A stretch of DNA of 64,000 bases. Source: SZUA-430 sp964483585 (GTDB lineage: Bacteria > Pseudomonadota > Alphaproteobacteria > Micropepsales > Micropepsaceae). Below are positions 1 through 9,218 of this stretch, piece after piece. The translations under genes and the position numbers were made by a program. Where the stretch lies: the NCBI GenBank assembly GCA_964483585.1, contig CAZABH010000004.1:1-64000 (forward strand), read 5' to 3'. A model generated the notes under the pieces. That model saw only the letters and a program-made list of their open reading frames with translations, made no database searches and was not told where the DNA came from. Each line of letters opens with the position of its first letter. Positions within the stretch are counted from its first letter, which is position 1.

Positions 1-60
1 CCGCGGACGCCGCAAAGCCTTATCCCCGCGCAAGCGGGGCTCCAGCCAGGCGTAAATGCA

Positions 61-87
61 AAGGGCTCCGGTACCCCCGGAGCCCTT
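61..87 (-). terminator. Intrinsic terminator after the hybrid histidine kinase
   Basis: An 11-bp perfect stem (61-71 with 77-87) closes a 5-base loop, 25 bases beyond the kinase stop codon. On the minus strand the hairpin is followed by a T-rich tract (TTTGCATTT). Position and shape fit transcription stop for the kinase operon. A second small hairpin lies just beyond it, at 24-39 (CCCCGC, GCAA loop, GCGGGG). Confidence 0.7.
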
Positions 88-112
88 CTTCATTCCCAAG
101 GCCAGGCCAACC

Positions 113-3100
113 CTATCCAGCTACCTTCCGGTGCTTGCCGATAGCCTGCTGGTAGGCCGCAAACAGCCCGCCCAGCCGCTCGGCATCCTCGCGCGTAAGC
201 GCCGCCGCGCCGCCGTCGAGCCGTTGCTCGAGCCGCTTCGAAGCCTCCGAGAGCGCCCGCGCCCCCGCCATCGCCGCCGCGCTCTTCAGCGAATGCGCGA
301 TGCGCACCGCATCCTTGCCCGAACATCCCTCGCGGGCCAGTTCACCGAGCGCCTTGAGTTTGTCTGCTGCATCGGCCAGGAACGTGTCGATCAGCAGCTG
401 CAGCGTTTCTTCGCCCGCATCGTCGCGGAACCGTGCGATGGTCTCCTCGTCGAGCACGTCGGCAGCCGCATCAGCCACGACCTCAGGCACCGTCGACGGT
501 TCAGAATTCGCCGCAAGCGCCTCGGCAATCGCGATGAGCAGTTCCTCCTTGCGGAAGGGCTTGCCCAGATGTCCGTTCATGCCGGCCGCACGGCAGCTCT
601 CCACGTCATGCGCGAACGCATTGGCCGTCAGCGCCACAATGGGAATTTGGGCACGGTGGTCATTGAACGAGCGGATCGCCCGCGTCGCCTCAAGCCCGTC
701 CATCTCCGGCATGTGCACGTCCATCAGGATCAGGTCATAGGGCCGCTGCCGCACAGCCTCGAGCGCCTCGATCCCGTTGCCGGCGAAATCCGCGTTCAGG
801 CCAAAGCGCCCAAGCACCGAGCGCACAACAAGCTGGTTCGTCGCATTGTCTTCGGCAACAAGGATCCGCGGCTTGCGCTCCATTGCATTGATGGTCTGCT
901 GCGCCTGTTCGAAGCGCGAGGCCTCGAGCGGTCGCCGGCCGCCGGAGCATTCCTCAGCCGAGGCGATCTCGACGGGAAGTTCGAGCCAGAACACCGACCC
1001 TTGGCCCTCCGTGCTCTCCGCGCCGACATCCCCGCCCATCCGCTCGGCAAGGCGCTTGCAGATCGCAAGCCCCAGTCCCGTGCCGCCATAGCGTCGCGAG
1101 ATCGAGGCATCCGCCTGGCTGAAGCTCTTGAACAGGCGGTCAAGCCGGTCCGCCGGAATGCCGATACCTGTGTCCGCGACCTCGATGTGCAGCTTCTGCT
1201 GGGAACCGCTCATCACGGACGTCACCCGCAGCGTAACCTGGCCGCTTTCCGTAAACTTCACGGCATTGCCCAGATAGTTGATCAGGATCTGCCGGATCCG
1301 TGCAGGATCGCCCTTCACGAACTGCGGCACGTTCTCCTGGATTTCGATATTAAGCTCAAGCGACTTCGCCCGTGCCCGCGGCAGGATGATCTCGCGCGTA
1401 TACTGGACCAGCGAATAAAGGTCGAAGCCTACCGTTTCCAGTTCCATCGCCTGCGCCTCGAGCTTCGAGAAGTCGAGCACGTCATTCAGCAGCGAAAGCA
1501 GGTTGTCCGCCGAGTCGCGGATCGTCAGCGCACTGCGGCGCTGCTCCGCCGTCAGTTCGGTATCGAGCAGGATGCTCGTCATGCCCATGACCCCGTTCAT
1601 GGGCGTGCGGATCTCGTGGCTGATGGTCGCGAGGAACTCCGATTTCGTGCGGTTTGCTGCCTCCGCCGCATCGCGCGCCGCAGCAACCGCCTTTTCAGCC
1701 TCCTTGCGTAGCGTGATGTCTGCAATATAGCCGTGGGCGAGGGTGACGTCGGGTTCGCTCGACGGCGTGATCCGGCCACGCTCCAGCGCCCAGCGCACTG
1801 ATCCGTCCGCATGCCTGATCCGGTACTCCATCTCATAGGGTTGACCTTCCGCCTCCGCGCGGACGATTGCTTGAAGCCGTGCATCGCGCTCATCGTCGAA
1901 CTTCAGCATCTCCATCAGCGCGGGATTCTCGAAGAAGGCACTCGAGGGGTAGCCGGTGAGCTTCTCGATGCTTGGGCTCAGATAGAGCAAATCTGCATTG
2001 GGGCGCAGCCGTAGCGTGTAGAAGACCTCGTCGATGCATTCGACGATATTGCGCACGCGCGCATTCGTCTCGGCAAGCTGGGTCTCGATCGACTTGCGCT
2101 CGGTGACGTCGACGAGAAAGCCATCGATGAAGGCCGGAGCGCCGCGGTCATCCCGCTCGCTGACGCGCCCGCGCTCCAGGATGTTCTTGATCGACCCGTC
2201 CGGCATCTGGATGCGATACTCGATGTCATACGGCCGCCCGTCGAGGCGCGAGGTCAGCGTCTGCAGGTAGCGGTTGAGGTCATCCTTGATCATGATGTCG
2301 ATCGTCGGGCATGGCCGTCCCGTCAGGTCATCCGCTGCAATACCCCAGAGTTCCTGCGCGCCTGGGCTGACATAGGTTAACGCTCGGGTATCATCGAGCC
2401 GTAAACGGAACATGACACCATCGAAGTTCTGCGCCATGGCGGTCAACCGGCGCTCGCGAACCTTCAGGTTGTCGAGCATCGCGCGCTGCGGCGTGATATC
2501 GACGAAGATCGCATCGATATAGGGGGCCTCTCCCGGCAATTTCGGATCGACGACACGCCCGCGTTCCATGATCCAGAGATACCCACCGCTGGGCGCACGG
2601 ACCTGGTACTCCAGCACGTAAGGCGCCCGGGTCCTGATGGCTTCATTGAGTGTGTCGAGATGGCGCTGGCGGTCACGCTTGCGTACCATCCACCACAGGA
2701 CAAGGTCGGCACGTTGGCCAACGACCTTCGCCGACGGAACCCCGAACAGTTGCTCACTGTTGGCGCTCATGTACTCGAGGATCCATTCTCGACCCAGACG
2801 AACCCGGTAGACAACGCCATTGAGCGACTGGGCAAGGTTCTCGTACTCCTCCTTGCTGCGCTCGAGCTCGTTGTCGAGATGGCTGTACCGCGTCCGCGCA
2901 AGCATGCCAAAACTGACGATCAGGAAGATGACGATGGCTGATCCCGCAGAGCCATACACCTGCATGCTGCGCCAACGGTTGATGTCATTGGTTTGCCGGT
3001 CCCGCCATGACTGTTCGGCGACCTCGACGATGTTCCAGAGTTTCACGACCCGCAGCGTGGCCAGCCGATAGGTCGCAGCAATCCGGCCCAACGAAGCGAG

Positions 3101-3583
3101 CATCGCGGCTTGGGGAACCTCGGTCCTGGCGTCGACCAGCGGCAGGGCTTGCGTGAACAGCATAGCCTCGGACCGCCCGACATCGTCAAGGGCCGCAAGC
3201 AGTTGCACGCGCGTGCGTGCGGGCAGGAGCGGGGATGTCTCGAACGTCCGCTTCAGCCGGCGCACATGCATGGTGAATTGCTGGTGCGAGTCGTGGAAAC
3301 GGTGCGCTTCACGCTGCAAGAGCCGGCGCGAGGGGACGTTCGAGGCCAGTGCGTGCATGCGCATCAGCACCTCGATGGATGATGAAAGGTCTTCGTTGAT
3401 CGCGCGCCAGTCGCTCGATTCCTCGACCGCGCGGGCATAGGTCTCGCTAAGCTGGTCGATATAATAGGTGCTGAACCCGATCGCCAGAAGGGTGATCCCT
3501 ATCACGGCGGAATAGAAGATCATTGCCGTACGGCGTGGCTTGTTCCTGAGCGGCTTGCCAGTGACCGGGCACGTTCTTGTCAT
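113..3583 (-). CDS. Hybrid sensor histidine kinase with PAS domains, receiver and Hpt
   Basis: A 1156-residue membrane-bound sensor. Two membrane segments (about residues 21-40 and 208-228) bracket a roughly 165-residue extracytoplasmic sensing region. Three PAS/PAC repeats follow (about 255-625), then a HisKA dimerisation domain with the phospho-accepting His656 in an S-H-E-I-R-T-P motif. After that come an HATPase domain, a receiver domain (Asp955 in L-M-D-V-H-M-P) and a C-terminal Hpt domain (His1097 in A-H-S-L-K-S). The protein therefore carries a complete internal His-Asp-His relay, as in ArcB/BarA-type kinases. It starts 3 bases after the response regulator stop at 3587, so the two are co-transcribed and probably partners. 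The signal is unknown, and there is no output gene nearby to suggest one. Confidence 0.93.
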   Translation of the reverse strand: MTRTCPVTGKPLRNKPRRTAMIFYSAVIGITLLAIGFSTYYIDQLSETYARAVEESSDWRAINEDLSSSIEVLMRMHALASNVPSRRLLQREAHRFHDSHQQFTMHVRRLKRTFETSPLLPARTRVQLLAALDDVGRSEAMLFTQALPLVDARTEVPQAAMLASLGRIAATYRLATLRVVKLWNIVEVAEQSWRDRQTNDINRWRSMQVYGSAGSAIVIFLIVSFGMLARTRYSHLDNELERSKEEYENLAQSLNGVVYRVRLGREWILEYMSANSEQLFGVPSAKVVGQRADLVLWWMVRKRDRQRHLDTLNEAIRTRAPYVLEYQVRAPSGGYLWIMERGRVVDPKLPGEAPYIDAIFVDITPQRAMLDNLKVRERRLTAMAQNFDGVMFRLRLDDTRALTYVSPGAQELWGIAADDLTGRPCPTIDIMIKDDLNRYLQTLTSRLDGRPYDIEYRIQMPDGSIKNILERGRVSERDDRGAPAFIDGFLVDVTERKSIETQLAETNARVRNIVECIDEVFYTLRLRPNADLLYLSPSIEKLTGYPSSAFFENPALMEMLKFDDERDARLQAIVRAEAEGQPYEMEYRIRHADGSVRWALERGRITPSSEPDVTLAHGYIADITLRKEAEKAVAAARDAAEAANRTKSEFLATISHEIRTPMNGVMGMTSILLDTELTAEQRRSALTIRDSADNLLSLLNDVLDFSKLEAQAMELETVGFDLYSLVQYTREIILPRARAKSLELNIEIQENVPQFVKGDPARIRQILINYLGNAVKFTESGQVTLRVTSVMSGSQQKLHIEVADTGIGIPADRLDRLFKSFSQADASISRRYGGTGLGLAICKRLAERMGGDVGAESTEGQGSVFWLELPVEIASAEECSGGRRPLEASRFEQAQQTINAMERKPRILVAEDNATNQLVVRSVLGRFGLNADFAGNGIEALEAVRQRPYDLILMDVHMPEMDGLEATRAIRSFNDHRAQIPIVALTANAFAHDVESCRAAGMNGHLGKPFRKEELLIAIAEALAANSEPSTVPEVVADAAADVLDEETIARFRDDAGEETLQLLIDTFLADAADKLKALGELAREGCSGKDAVRIAHSLKSAAAMAGARALSEASKRLEQRLDGGAAALTREDAERLGGLFAAYQQAIGKHRKVAG

Positions 3584-3586
3584 GGA

Positions 3587-3997
3587 TTACACCGAGGCGG
3601 CGAGCGGCGCTTCAGGGCGGCGCGCGGCAATGGCCTCGTCCACCGCCTTCGCAAGGTCGGAGAGCTGGAAAGGCTTTGTAAGTGTCCTGTCAGCACCGAG
3701 CCGGGAGGCAATCTCGAGGACGTCGAGGCCCTTCCCGCCGAACTTGGTAAGGCCGCCCGAAATGGCGACGATCGCCACGTTCGGTCGCGCGCGGCGCATC
3801 GACGTGATGGTCTTGATGCCTTCCTGTTCAGGCATCACGATGTCGCAAACGACAGCGTCATATTGTGTTGCGTCGAATTTCTTGGAACCTTCAAACCCAT
3901 CGAGTGCGAAGTCGACCTCGTGGCCGCGCTGCGTCAGCGCGTGCACCATGAGCTTGATGAAAAGTTCATCGTCATCGATGACAAGAATACGGGACAT
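3587..3997 (-). CDS. Single-domain response regulator (CheY-like)
   Basis: A 136-residue protein consisting only of a receiver domain: acidic cluster I-D-D-D near residue 8, phospho-acceptor Asp52 in V-V-C-D-I-V-M-P, and a conserved lysine in L-T-K-P-F near the end. There is no DNA-binding or enzymatic output domain. It is the first gene of a two-gene operon with the hybrid kinase (3-base gap). The likely role is phosphate acceptor from, or modulator of, that kinase, whose own Hpt domain could donate to it. Partnership is inferred from gene order. Confidence 0.9.
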   Translation of the reverse strand: MSRILVIDDDELFIKLMVHALTQRGHEVDFALDGFEGSKKFDATQYDAVVCDIVMPEQEGIKTITSMRRARPNVAIVAISGGLTKFGGKGLDVLEIASRLGADRTLTKPFQLSDLAKAVDEAIAARRPEAPLAASV

Positions 3998-4168
3998 GAT
4001 GGAAATAGCTCCTTGCCGAGTGCGACAGTTGTCCCATAATCGCCTTTATCCTTTGTGAAGCATGATCCGCAGTCGCAGGGGTACTGCGCAAAGTGCCTTC
4101 AGGAGTAAAGAATGCGTTTCCCAGACGAGGCGCCTTAACGCCGTGGCAAGATACCGGGGGTTCAAACC

Positions 4169-5239
4169 ATGAATTATGCTGACTACCTGAAGCTCGGCAC
4201 GCTGCTGTCGCTGCAGGAACCGGAGAGCAGCCGGAAGGGCAAGCCCGCCCATGACGAGATGCTCTTCATCGTCATCCACCAGACCTACGAGCTCTGGTTC
4301 CGCCAGATCCTCTACGAACTCGACCTGATCCAGGATATTTTCGGGGGCAGGGTGGTGGACGACGCCGAGCTGGGGCGGGCGGTCAACGCGGCCGAGCGGA
4401 TCGTCCGCATCGAGCAGCTGCTCGTGGCGCAGGTCGATATCCTCGAGACAATGACGCCCATGGATTTCCTCGAGTTCCGTGACCTGCTGATGCCGGCATC
4501 CGGCTTCCAGAGCGAGCAGTTCCGCTTGCTCGAGATCCGCCTGGGCCTCAAGCGCGAGGAACGGCTGCCCTTCAATGACGCCAGCTATGACGCAAGCCTC
4601 GAAGAACCTGCGCGCGCCCGCGTGCGCGCGGCAGAAGCGAGGCCGTCACTGCGCGAGCAGGTGGATGCCTGGCTGTCACGCACGCCTTTCGTCGACCATG
4701 GCGGTTTCCACTTCCGCGACGCCTATGCCCGCGCGCTCGAGGAAATGCTGGCACACGACATGAAACAGATCACGGATCACCCGCATCTCTCGCAGGTCGA
4801 GAAGGACGTGCAGTTGGCCTCGCTGCAGAAGTCACGCGCCATGTTCGACGGCCTGCTCGATGACGCCCGCTACGAGGAGCTGCGTGCTCAGGGCGCCTGG
4901 ACGTTTTCCCGCCGCGCCCTCCAGGCCGCCTTGTTCCTGTTCCTCTACCGCGACGAACCGGCGGCGAGTGCCGCCTTCAGGATGCTCAAGGCGCTCATGG
5001 ACATGGACGAGACCATGGCGCTGTGGCGGATGCGACATGCCTTGATGGTCTCGCGCATGCTCGGGCGCAAGGTGGGAACAGGCGGATCATCCGGCTACGA
5101 CTATTTGCGGGCCACCGCAGAAAGGCACCGCGCCTATAACGACCTCTTCGCCATCGCGACCTTCCTGATCCCGCGCTCGGCCCTGCCGCCGCTACCTGAC
5201 GATGTACGCCGCTCGATGCGCTATCGTTATGAGGCCTGA
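4169..5239 (+). CDS. kynA: Tryptophan 2,3-dioxygenase
   Basis: A 356-residue heme enzyme that opens the indole ring of L-tryptophan to N-formylkynurenine, the first step of the kynurenine pathway. The N-terminal I-H-Q-T-Y-E-L-W-F motif carries the substrate-contacting His37. The heme ligand is expected to be His290 in R-H-A-L-M-V, just before the G-T-G-G-S-S-G-Y substrate loop. The protein is longer than the usual bacterial enzyme of about 280 residues, with additional sequence in the middle. The kynureninase-like gene begins 1 base after the stop, so both are made from one mRNA. No kynurenine formamidase is present in this window. Confidence 0.93.
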   Translation: MNYADYLKLGTLLSLQEPESSRKGKPAHDEMLFIVIHQTYELWFRQILYELDLIQDIFGGRVVDDAELGRAVNAAERIVRIEQLLVAQVDILETMTPMDFLEFRDLLMPASGFQSEQFRLLEIRLGLKREERLPFNDASYDASLEEPARARVRAAEARPSLREQVDAWLSRTPFVDHGGFHFRDAYARALEEMLAHDMKQITDHPHLSQVEKDVQLASLQKSRAMFDGLLDDARYEELRAQGAWTFSRRALQAALFLFLYRDEPAASAAFRMLKALMDMDETMALWRMRHALMVSRMLGRKVGTGGSSGYDYLRATAERHRAYNDLFAIATFLIPRSALPPLPDDVRRSMRYRYEA

Positions 5240-5240
5240 C

Positions 5241-6410
5241 ATGCGCGACTTCAGAGGTCATTTCACGCACGCGCTTGGCAGGTCCGATGCGCCCCTGCAT
5301 TTCGCCGCTCACAGCCATCACCCCTGGCCAGACGTCACGCGTGCGGCGCAACAGCAGTACTGGGACGATTCCGCTCGGTTACTCGACGCCAAATGGGGCA
5401 GGATTTTCGGTGAAGTCATACCGGAAGCCCAGCGTCATGTGGCAAGTCAACTGGGTCTGGCCGATCCTTCAACGATCTGTTTTTCTTCCAACACGCACGA
5501 TTTCCTGTTGCGCATCTTCGCGTCCTGCAGCTTCGCGAGGCCGCTGCGCATCTTGACAACAGACAGCGAGTTCCACTCCTTTACGCGCCAGGCTGCCCGT
5601 CTCGAGGAAGAAGGCCTGGTCGAGGTCACCCGCATCCCTGTTGCGCCCTTCGACAGTTTTGCGACCCGCTTTGCTGAAGCGGCCGCAAGCCGGCCGGACG
5701 GGGATCTCGTCTGGCTGAGCCATGTCTTCTTCAACACGGGACAGGTGTTATCCGACGCGGCCCTTTCAGCCATCGTGGGCGCCGTACCCCGGCAAGAGAC
5801 AGTCATCGTGCTCGATGGCTATCACAGCTTCATGGCGATGCCGGTCAATCTTGCACCGTTGGCCAGCCGCGTCTTCTACCTGAGCGGGGGCTACAAATAC
5901 GCGATGGCGGGCGAGGGCGTCTGCTTCATGCATTGCCCGGATGGCTATATCCCGCGCCCACGCGCCACGGGTTGGTATGCAGAGTTTGGCGCCCTCGAAA
6001 AGCCACGCGATGGTGCGGTTGCCTATGGGCCCGGTGGCGCGCGATTCCTGGGTGCCACCTTCGATCCTTCAGGCCTCTATCGTCTGAACGCGGTCATGCG
6101 ATGGCTGGATGAGATCCGTCAGGACTGCACCACCATCACGGCGCATTGCGCGGCCTTGCAGCAGCAATTCCTGGCCCGGCTTGCGACCTCACCACAACCC
6201 GCCTGGAAACTGATTGAACCCGACCCCGCAAGACGGGGCCGTTTCCTTGCGTTTCGCACGCCCAAGGCACCCGCAATCGACGAAGGGTTGAAGGCCAGGC
6301 GCGTAATCGTGGATCACCGCGGAGACATTCTGCGCATCGGCTTCGGCCTGTACCAGGTCGAGTCAGACCTTGACCGCTTGGTTGGGGCGTTGGCCAGTCT
6401 TGAAACGTAA
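5241..6410 (+). CDS. Kynureninase-like PLP enzyme (aminotransferase class V fold)
   Basis: About 389 residues from the chosen ATG at 5241, which has a GAGG ribosome-binding site 6 bases upstream; upstream in-frame ATGs at 5202 and 5229 lie inside kynA and lack one. The fold-type-I PLP lysine is probably Lys219 in S-G-G-Y-K-Y-A-M-A-G, close to the G-x-x-Y-K-Y region of kynureninases. Kynureninase releases alanine and anthranilate from kynurenine. Close coupling to tryptophan dioxygenase is the main argument for this substrate; class V members are hard to tell apart by eye. The 3' end overlaps the convergent glycosyltransferase gene by 48 bases. Confidence 0.72.
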   Translation: MRDFRGHFTHALGRSDAPLHFAAHSHHPWPDVTRAAQQQYWDDSARLLDAKWGRIFGEVIPEAQRHVASQLGLADPSTICFSSNTHDFLLRIFASCSFARPLRILTTDSEFHSFTRQAARLEEEGLVEVTRIPVAPFDSFATRFAEAAASRPDGDLVWLSHVFFNTGQVLSDAALSAIVGAVPRQETVIVLDGYHSFMAMPVNLAPLASRVFYLSGGYKYAMAGEGVCFMHCPDGYIPRPRATGWYAEFGALEKPRDGAVAYGPGGARFLGATFDPSGLYRLNAVMRWLDEIRQDCTTITAHCAALQQQFLARLATSPQPAWKLIEPDPARRGRFLAFRTPKAPAIDEGLKARRVIVDHRGDILRIGFGLYQVESDLDRLVGALASLET

Positions 6411-6977
6411 CCAGCTGGCCCCGTCATCGACATCCCAAAGCGTTTGTCCTAGCAACTCAGAGCCCGGCAGCCGCCCCCGCGTATCTGCCAGCGCATGGCG
6501 TGAGGACCAACGAACCCCCTCAAGAAGCTGTTGGTTGAGCTGCCAAGGCCGTCGCACCCCGATCAGCCAGAAGCCCCCATCCTCGGTCGGTCCCAGCACA
6601 TAGGGGGCCTGCGCCAGCCGAACCAGAGCTTCGGCGACGTGCGCGCGCTGTGCCTCAGGGATGTCGCTGCCAATCAAGAGGGCAGGGCGATGGCCTGCAT
6701 GCCGCAAGATGCGAAGCATGCGCTGGCCAAGATCGCCGTGCCCCTGGTCGACGCGCGGGATCCCCCGCGGCCACGCGGCAGCCTCGAGGCGGGCAAGCGG
6801 CGTGGTCGCAAGGGTGACCTCGACACGCGACCAGCATGCGAACCGGCGGACGACAGCCGCAAGCGCATTTCGATGAAACCTCAACGCCTCCATCGCACCG
6901 ATGTCGCGCGCCAGCCGCGTCTTGACCGCCCCGTGCGCCGGCGCTCGTGCAAAGATGAAGAGCAATGGTTTGATCAT
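6363..6977 (-). CDS. DUF2064 / TIGR04282-type glycosyltransferase
   Basis: A 204-residue protein. It begins with the family signature F-A-R-A-P followed by V-K-T-R-L-A, a nucleotide-sugar-binding start resembling GT-A fold nucleotidyltransferases; D-V-D-D lies near the end. The family is labelled arsenosugar-biosynthesis-associated in TIGRFAMs because it often sits beside TIGR04283. Here the TIGR04283 partner lies about 1.4 kb away, beyond an OmpA-like gene. No arsM or arsS gene was seen in the window, so an arsenic role is not supported. The gene overlaps the 3' end of the kynureninase-like gene on the other strand. Confidence 0.85.
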   Translation of the reverse strand: MIKPLLFIFARAPAHGAVKTRLARDIGAMEALRFHRNALAAVVRRFACWSRVEVTLATTPLARLEAAAWPRGIPRVDQGHGDLGQRMLRILRHAGHRPALLIGSDIPEAQRAHVAEALVRLAQAPYVLGPTEDGGFWLIGVRRPWQLNQQLLEGVRWSSRHALADTRGRLPGSELLGQTLWDVDDGASWLRFKTGQRPNQAVKV

Positions 6978-7166
6978 GGCGCGTGGGCGAAGGGTTTGGG
7001 CTTCAAGTCACCGTTCATCATGCACGCTCAGTCGACACGGGAAATCATAAATGAGCCTGCCCGGGAGCAATGCTGGTCGCTTCATTGGTATGCCGCCGCG
7101 AATCGACAAGCTCCATAAACAGAAACAGTCTGAAGGGAATAGTAAAGTTATGAAAAAACAACCAAC

Positions 7167-7210
7167 TGTGACGAGTGCACATTGCTGAAGAATTGGGGCT
7201 GGGCTAGGAC
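7167..7210 (+). promoter_or_regulatory. Putative promoter and upstream motif of the first DUF4892-OmpA gene
   Basis: A -35-like TTGCTG (7182-7187), a 17-base spacer and a -10-like TAGGAC (7205-7210) place a start site about 20 bases before the ATG. A 12-base motif, TGTGACGAGTGC (7167-7178), lies immediately upstream. The paralogous gene has the same 12-mer and the same -35/-10 geometry at exactly the same distance (72 bases from motif to ATG), which supports a functional element. The -10 match is only moderate. Confidence 0.55.
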
Positions 7211-7238
7211 TCGTCTCGCTCAAAAAGGAGGTCTTTGC

Positions 7239-8315
7239 ATGTTGGCGCGGTTGGGATTGATGGCACTTGCAGTGATGGCAATGATTGGCGCGGCCCATGC
7301 AAAGTGGAACCCTGATGTCATCGCAAGGCTGCTCGCTGAGGCCGAAAAGGACGCGCCGATGTCCCAGGACCACCCCTTCACGGACAGATACGAAGGCTCA
7401 TTCATCCTGGGTCAGACCGTCAAGGTGTTCGACGAGCGTGTTTTTCCAGCGGGTCCCACGCAGGAGAAGTTCTACGACAAGCAGAATCTGTTCACGAAGA
7501 CCGTAACCGCGCAGGGCAAGGTCACCCGCACCGCGTATCTCGCGCCTGAAGGGCGCTCCTCGCTCGAAGTCTTCCGCAATTATCGCAATGCCGTCGCGGC
7601 CAAGGGTTTCGATCCTGTGTATGAATGTGCCGGCGCCACCTGCGGCAAGGAATTCTATCGCCGCATTCACCGAAAGGAGAACCCAGCTTCAAGCTTCATG
7701 GGGAAGTCGTACAGCCGAGACCGGGAACAATTGCTGAAGGCTTTCGTCGATAAGACTTCAGATGTCCGGTATGCACTTTTCCGCAAGGCTGGAGCAGGCG
7801 GAGACGACTGGGTCGCCATCTACGCAGGTCTGAACATGGACTGCTGCGAGGGCCCAAGCAGTTCGATCATGAAGGACCGCGTCGGCGTTCTTGTCCAGGT
7901 GGTTCAGGCTGGCGTTATGGAAGACAGAATGGTGACCCTCAAGGCCGAAGACATCACCAGCGACATTGCCAGGCAAGGTCGAGCAGTTCTCTATGGAATT
8001 CTGTTTGATTTCGACAAGGCTGACATAAAGGCCGAATCCGAGCCCCAGCTCGCAGAAATGGCAAAGGCGCTCAAGGCCGATCCCAGGCTCAGGGTCTTCA
8101 TCGTGGGGCACACCGACAACCAGGGCAAGCTCGACTATAATACGGGCCTCTCGCAGCGACGTGCTGAAGCGGTGGTCAAGGCACTCAGCACGGTTCACGG
8201 CATCCCCGCCAACCGCATGACGGCAAGGGGGCTGGCGTCACTTGCGCCGGTTGCAACAAACCGTTCGGACGAGGGTCGCGCCAAGAACCGTCGGGTTGAA
8301 TTGGTCGAGCAATAA
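7239..8315 (+). CDS. DUF4892-OmpA family outer-membrane/periplasmic protein, copy 1
   Basis: 358 residues from the ATG at 7239, which follows a strong AAGGAG site (7225-7230). A signal peptide of about 21 residues ends at A-H-A. The N-terminal 200 residues resemble DUF4892 (R-Y-E-G-S-F motif, R-S-S-L-E-V-F-R-N-Y, and a C-A-G-x-x-C-G pair). The C-terminal 110 residues are an OmpA/Pal-type peptidoglycan-binding domain, with F-D-F-D-K-A-D-I, V-G-H-T-D-N and a closing K-N-R-R-V-E-L motif. It probably anchors to peptidoglycan from the periplasm or outer membrane. A full-length paralog lies about 1 kb downstream. The molecular role of DUF4892 is not known to me. Confidence 0.88.
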   Translation: MLARLGLMALAVMAMIGAAHAKWNPDVIARLLAEAEKDAPMSQDHPFTDRYEGSFILGQTVKVFDERVFPAGPTQEKFYDKQNLFTKTVTAQGKVTRTAYLAPEGRSSLEVFRNYRNAVAAKGFDPVYECAGATCGKEFYRRIHRKENPASSFMGKSYSRDREQLLKAFVDKTSDVRYALFRKAGAGGDDWVAIYAGLNMDCCEGPSSSIMKDRVGVLVQVVQAGVMEDRMVTLKAEDITSDIARQGRAVLYGILFDFDKADIKAESEPQLAEMAKALKADPRLRVFIVGHTDNQGKLDYNTGLSQRRAEAVVKALSTVHGIPANRMTARGLASLAPVATNRSDEGRAKNRRVELVEQ

Positions 8316-8343
8316 GCTTCGCGTCCACAAGAACGAAATTGTC

Positions 8344-9147
8344 TTAAGCCCTCGTCCGGTCATAAAACCGGGCGAGGCGCCTCGGCGAGACGCCAAGGAA
8401 GTACAGGGCAAGCAGGGACAGGTTGCGCAGCGGCCGCAGCCAGTATCCGTCCCGCCGATAGCGTGCAGCCGATGTAGTGGCCGTCGCCGGAAGCTCGACG
8501 AGGTTGGTGCGTCCGATGCGGCGCACCATGTCGACGTCTTCCATCAACGGGATATCGAGAAAGCCGACAAGCGAGTCGTAAAGCTTGCGCGACATCAGCA
8601 GCCCCTGATCGCCATAGGGTAGCCCAAGGCGACGTGCCCGCCAGTTGGCCAGGACCTCGACCCGACGTGCCGCGCTCGAGGCGTCATCGAGTGCGAAGGT
8701 GAAGTGCGCGGCCTTCAGCACATTCGCCTTGTTGCGGATGAACGACGTGACAGTCGTCGACCAGAACGGCTCGAGCGTTGTGTCCGCATGCAGGAACAGC
8801 AGCCACGGCGCACGCGCCTCCCGGGCGCCGGCCGAAAGCTGGGTGCCGCGCCCGCGCGGAGCCTGGATCACCCTGAGGCCCAGTGCCCGCGCCCGCGCCA
8901 CCGTGTCATCCTGCGATCCACCATCCACGACAATGATCTCGACCGTCATCACGTCGAGAATTTCGCCCAGCGCATGCAGGGTCTCGCCCAGGGATGATGC
9001 CGCATTCAGGGTCGGAATGATCACGCTGAGCGCAACCGGCCGGGGCACGGTCTGAGACACGGGGCCAGCCGCGCCCGCAACGCCCTCCAGAAAGCCTGAT
9101 CCACCTTTTGCGCCTTGGCCATCGGCCACTGCGAACGCCTCACCCAT
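8344..9147 (-). CDS. TIGR04283-type family 2 glycosyltransferase
   Basis: Up to 267 residues. A GT2 fold begins at L-S-V-I-I-P-T-L-N, with V-D-G-G-S-Q-D-D-T (nucleotide binding) and L-H-A-D-T (DxD-like metal site), then a conserved G-L-P-Y-G-D-Q-G-L segment typical of TIGR04283. The first 30 residues look non-conserved; a GTG at 9060 would give a shorter, more typical protein, but neither start has a clear ribosome-binding site. The gene lies on the opposite strand between the two DUF4892-OmpA paralogs. It may work with the DUF2064 gene at 6363-6977, since the families usually co-occur. The acceptor is unknown. Confidence 0.85.
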   Translation of the reverse strand: MGEAFAVADGQGAKGGSGFLEGVAGAAGPVSQTVPRPVALSVIIPTLNAASSLGETLHALGEILDVMTVEIIVVDGGSQDDTVARARALGLRVIQAPRGRGTQLSAGAREARAPWLLFLHADTTLEPFWSTTVTSFIRNKANVLKAAHFTFALDDASSAARRVEVLANWRARRLGLPYGDQGLLMSRKLYDSLVGFLDIPLMEDVDMVRRIGRTNLVELPATATTSAARYRRDGYWLRPLRNLSLLALYFLGVSPRRLARFYDRTRA

Positions 9148-9218
9148 GACGAATCACCAGGAATCCGAGGTAAAACTAATCGAAAACCAGCGCGGGTCCC
9201 GACGCAAACCTGTCCGCG

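Noticed and set aside
24..39. CCCCGC-GCAA-GCGGGG hairpin as a REP or CRISPR-like repeat
   Set aside because: I found only one copy in the window, so it cannot be called a repeat family.
56..1711. 551-residue plus-strand open frame
   Set aside because: Antisense shadow of the hybrid histidine kinase; composition is Arg/Leu/His-rich with no domain or ribosome-binding site.
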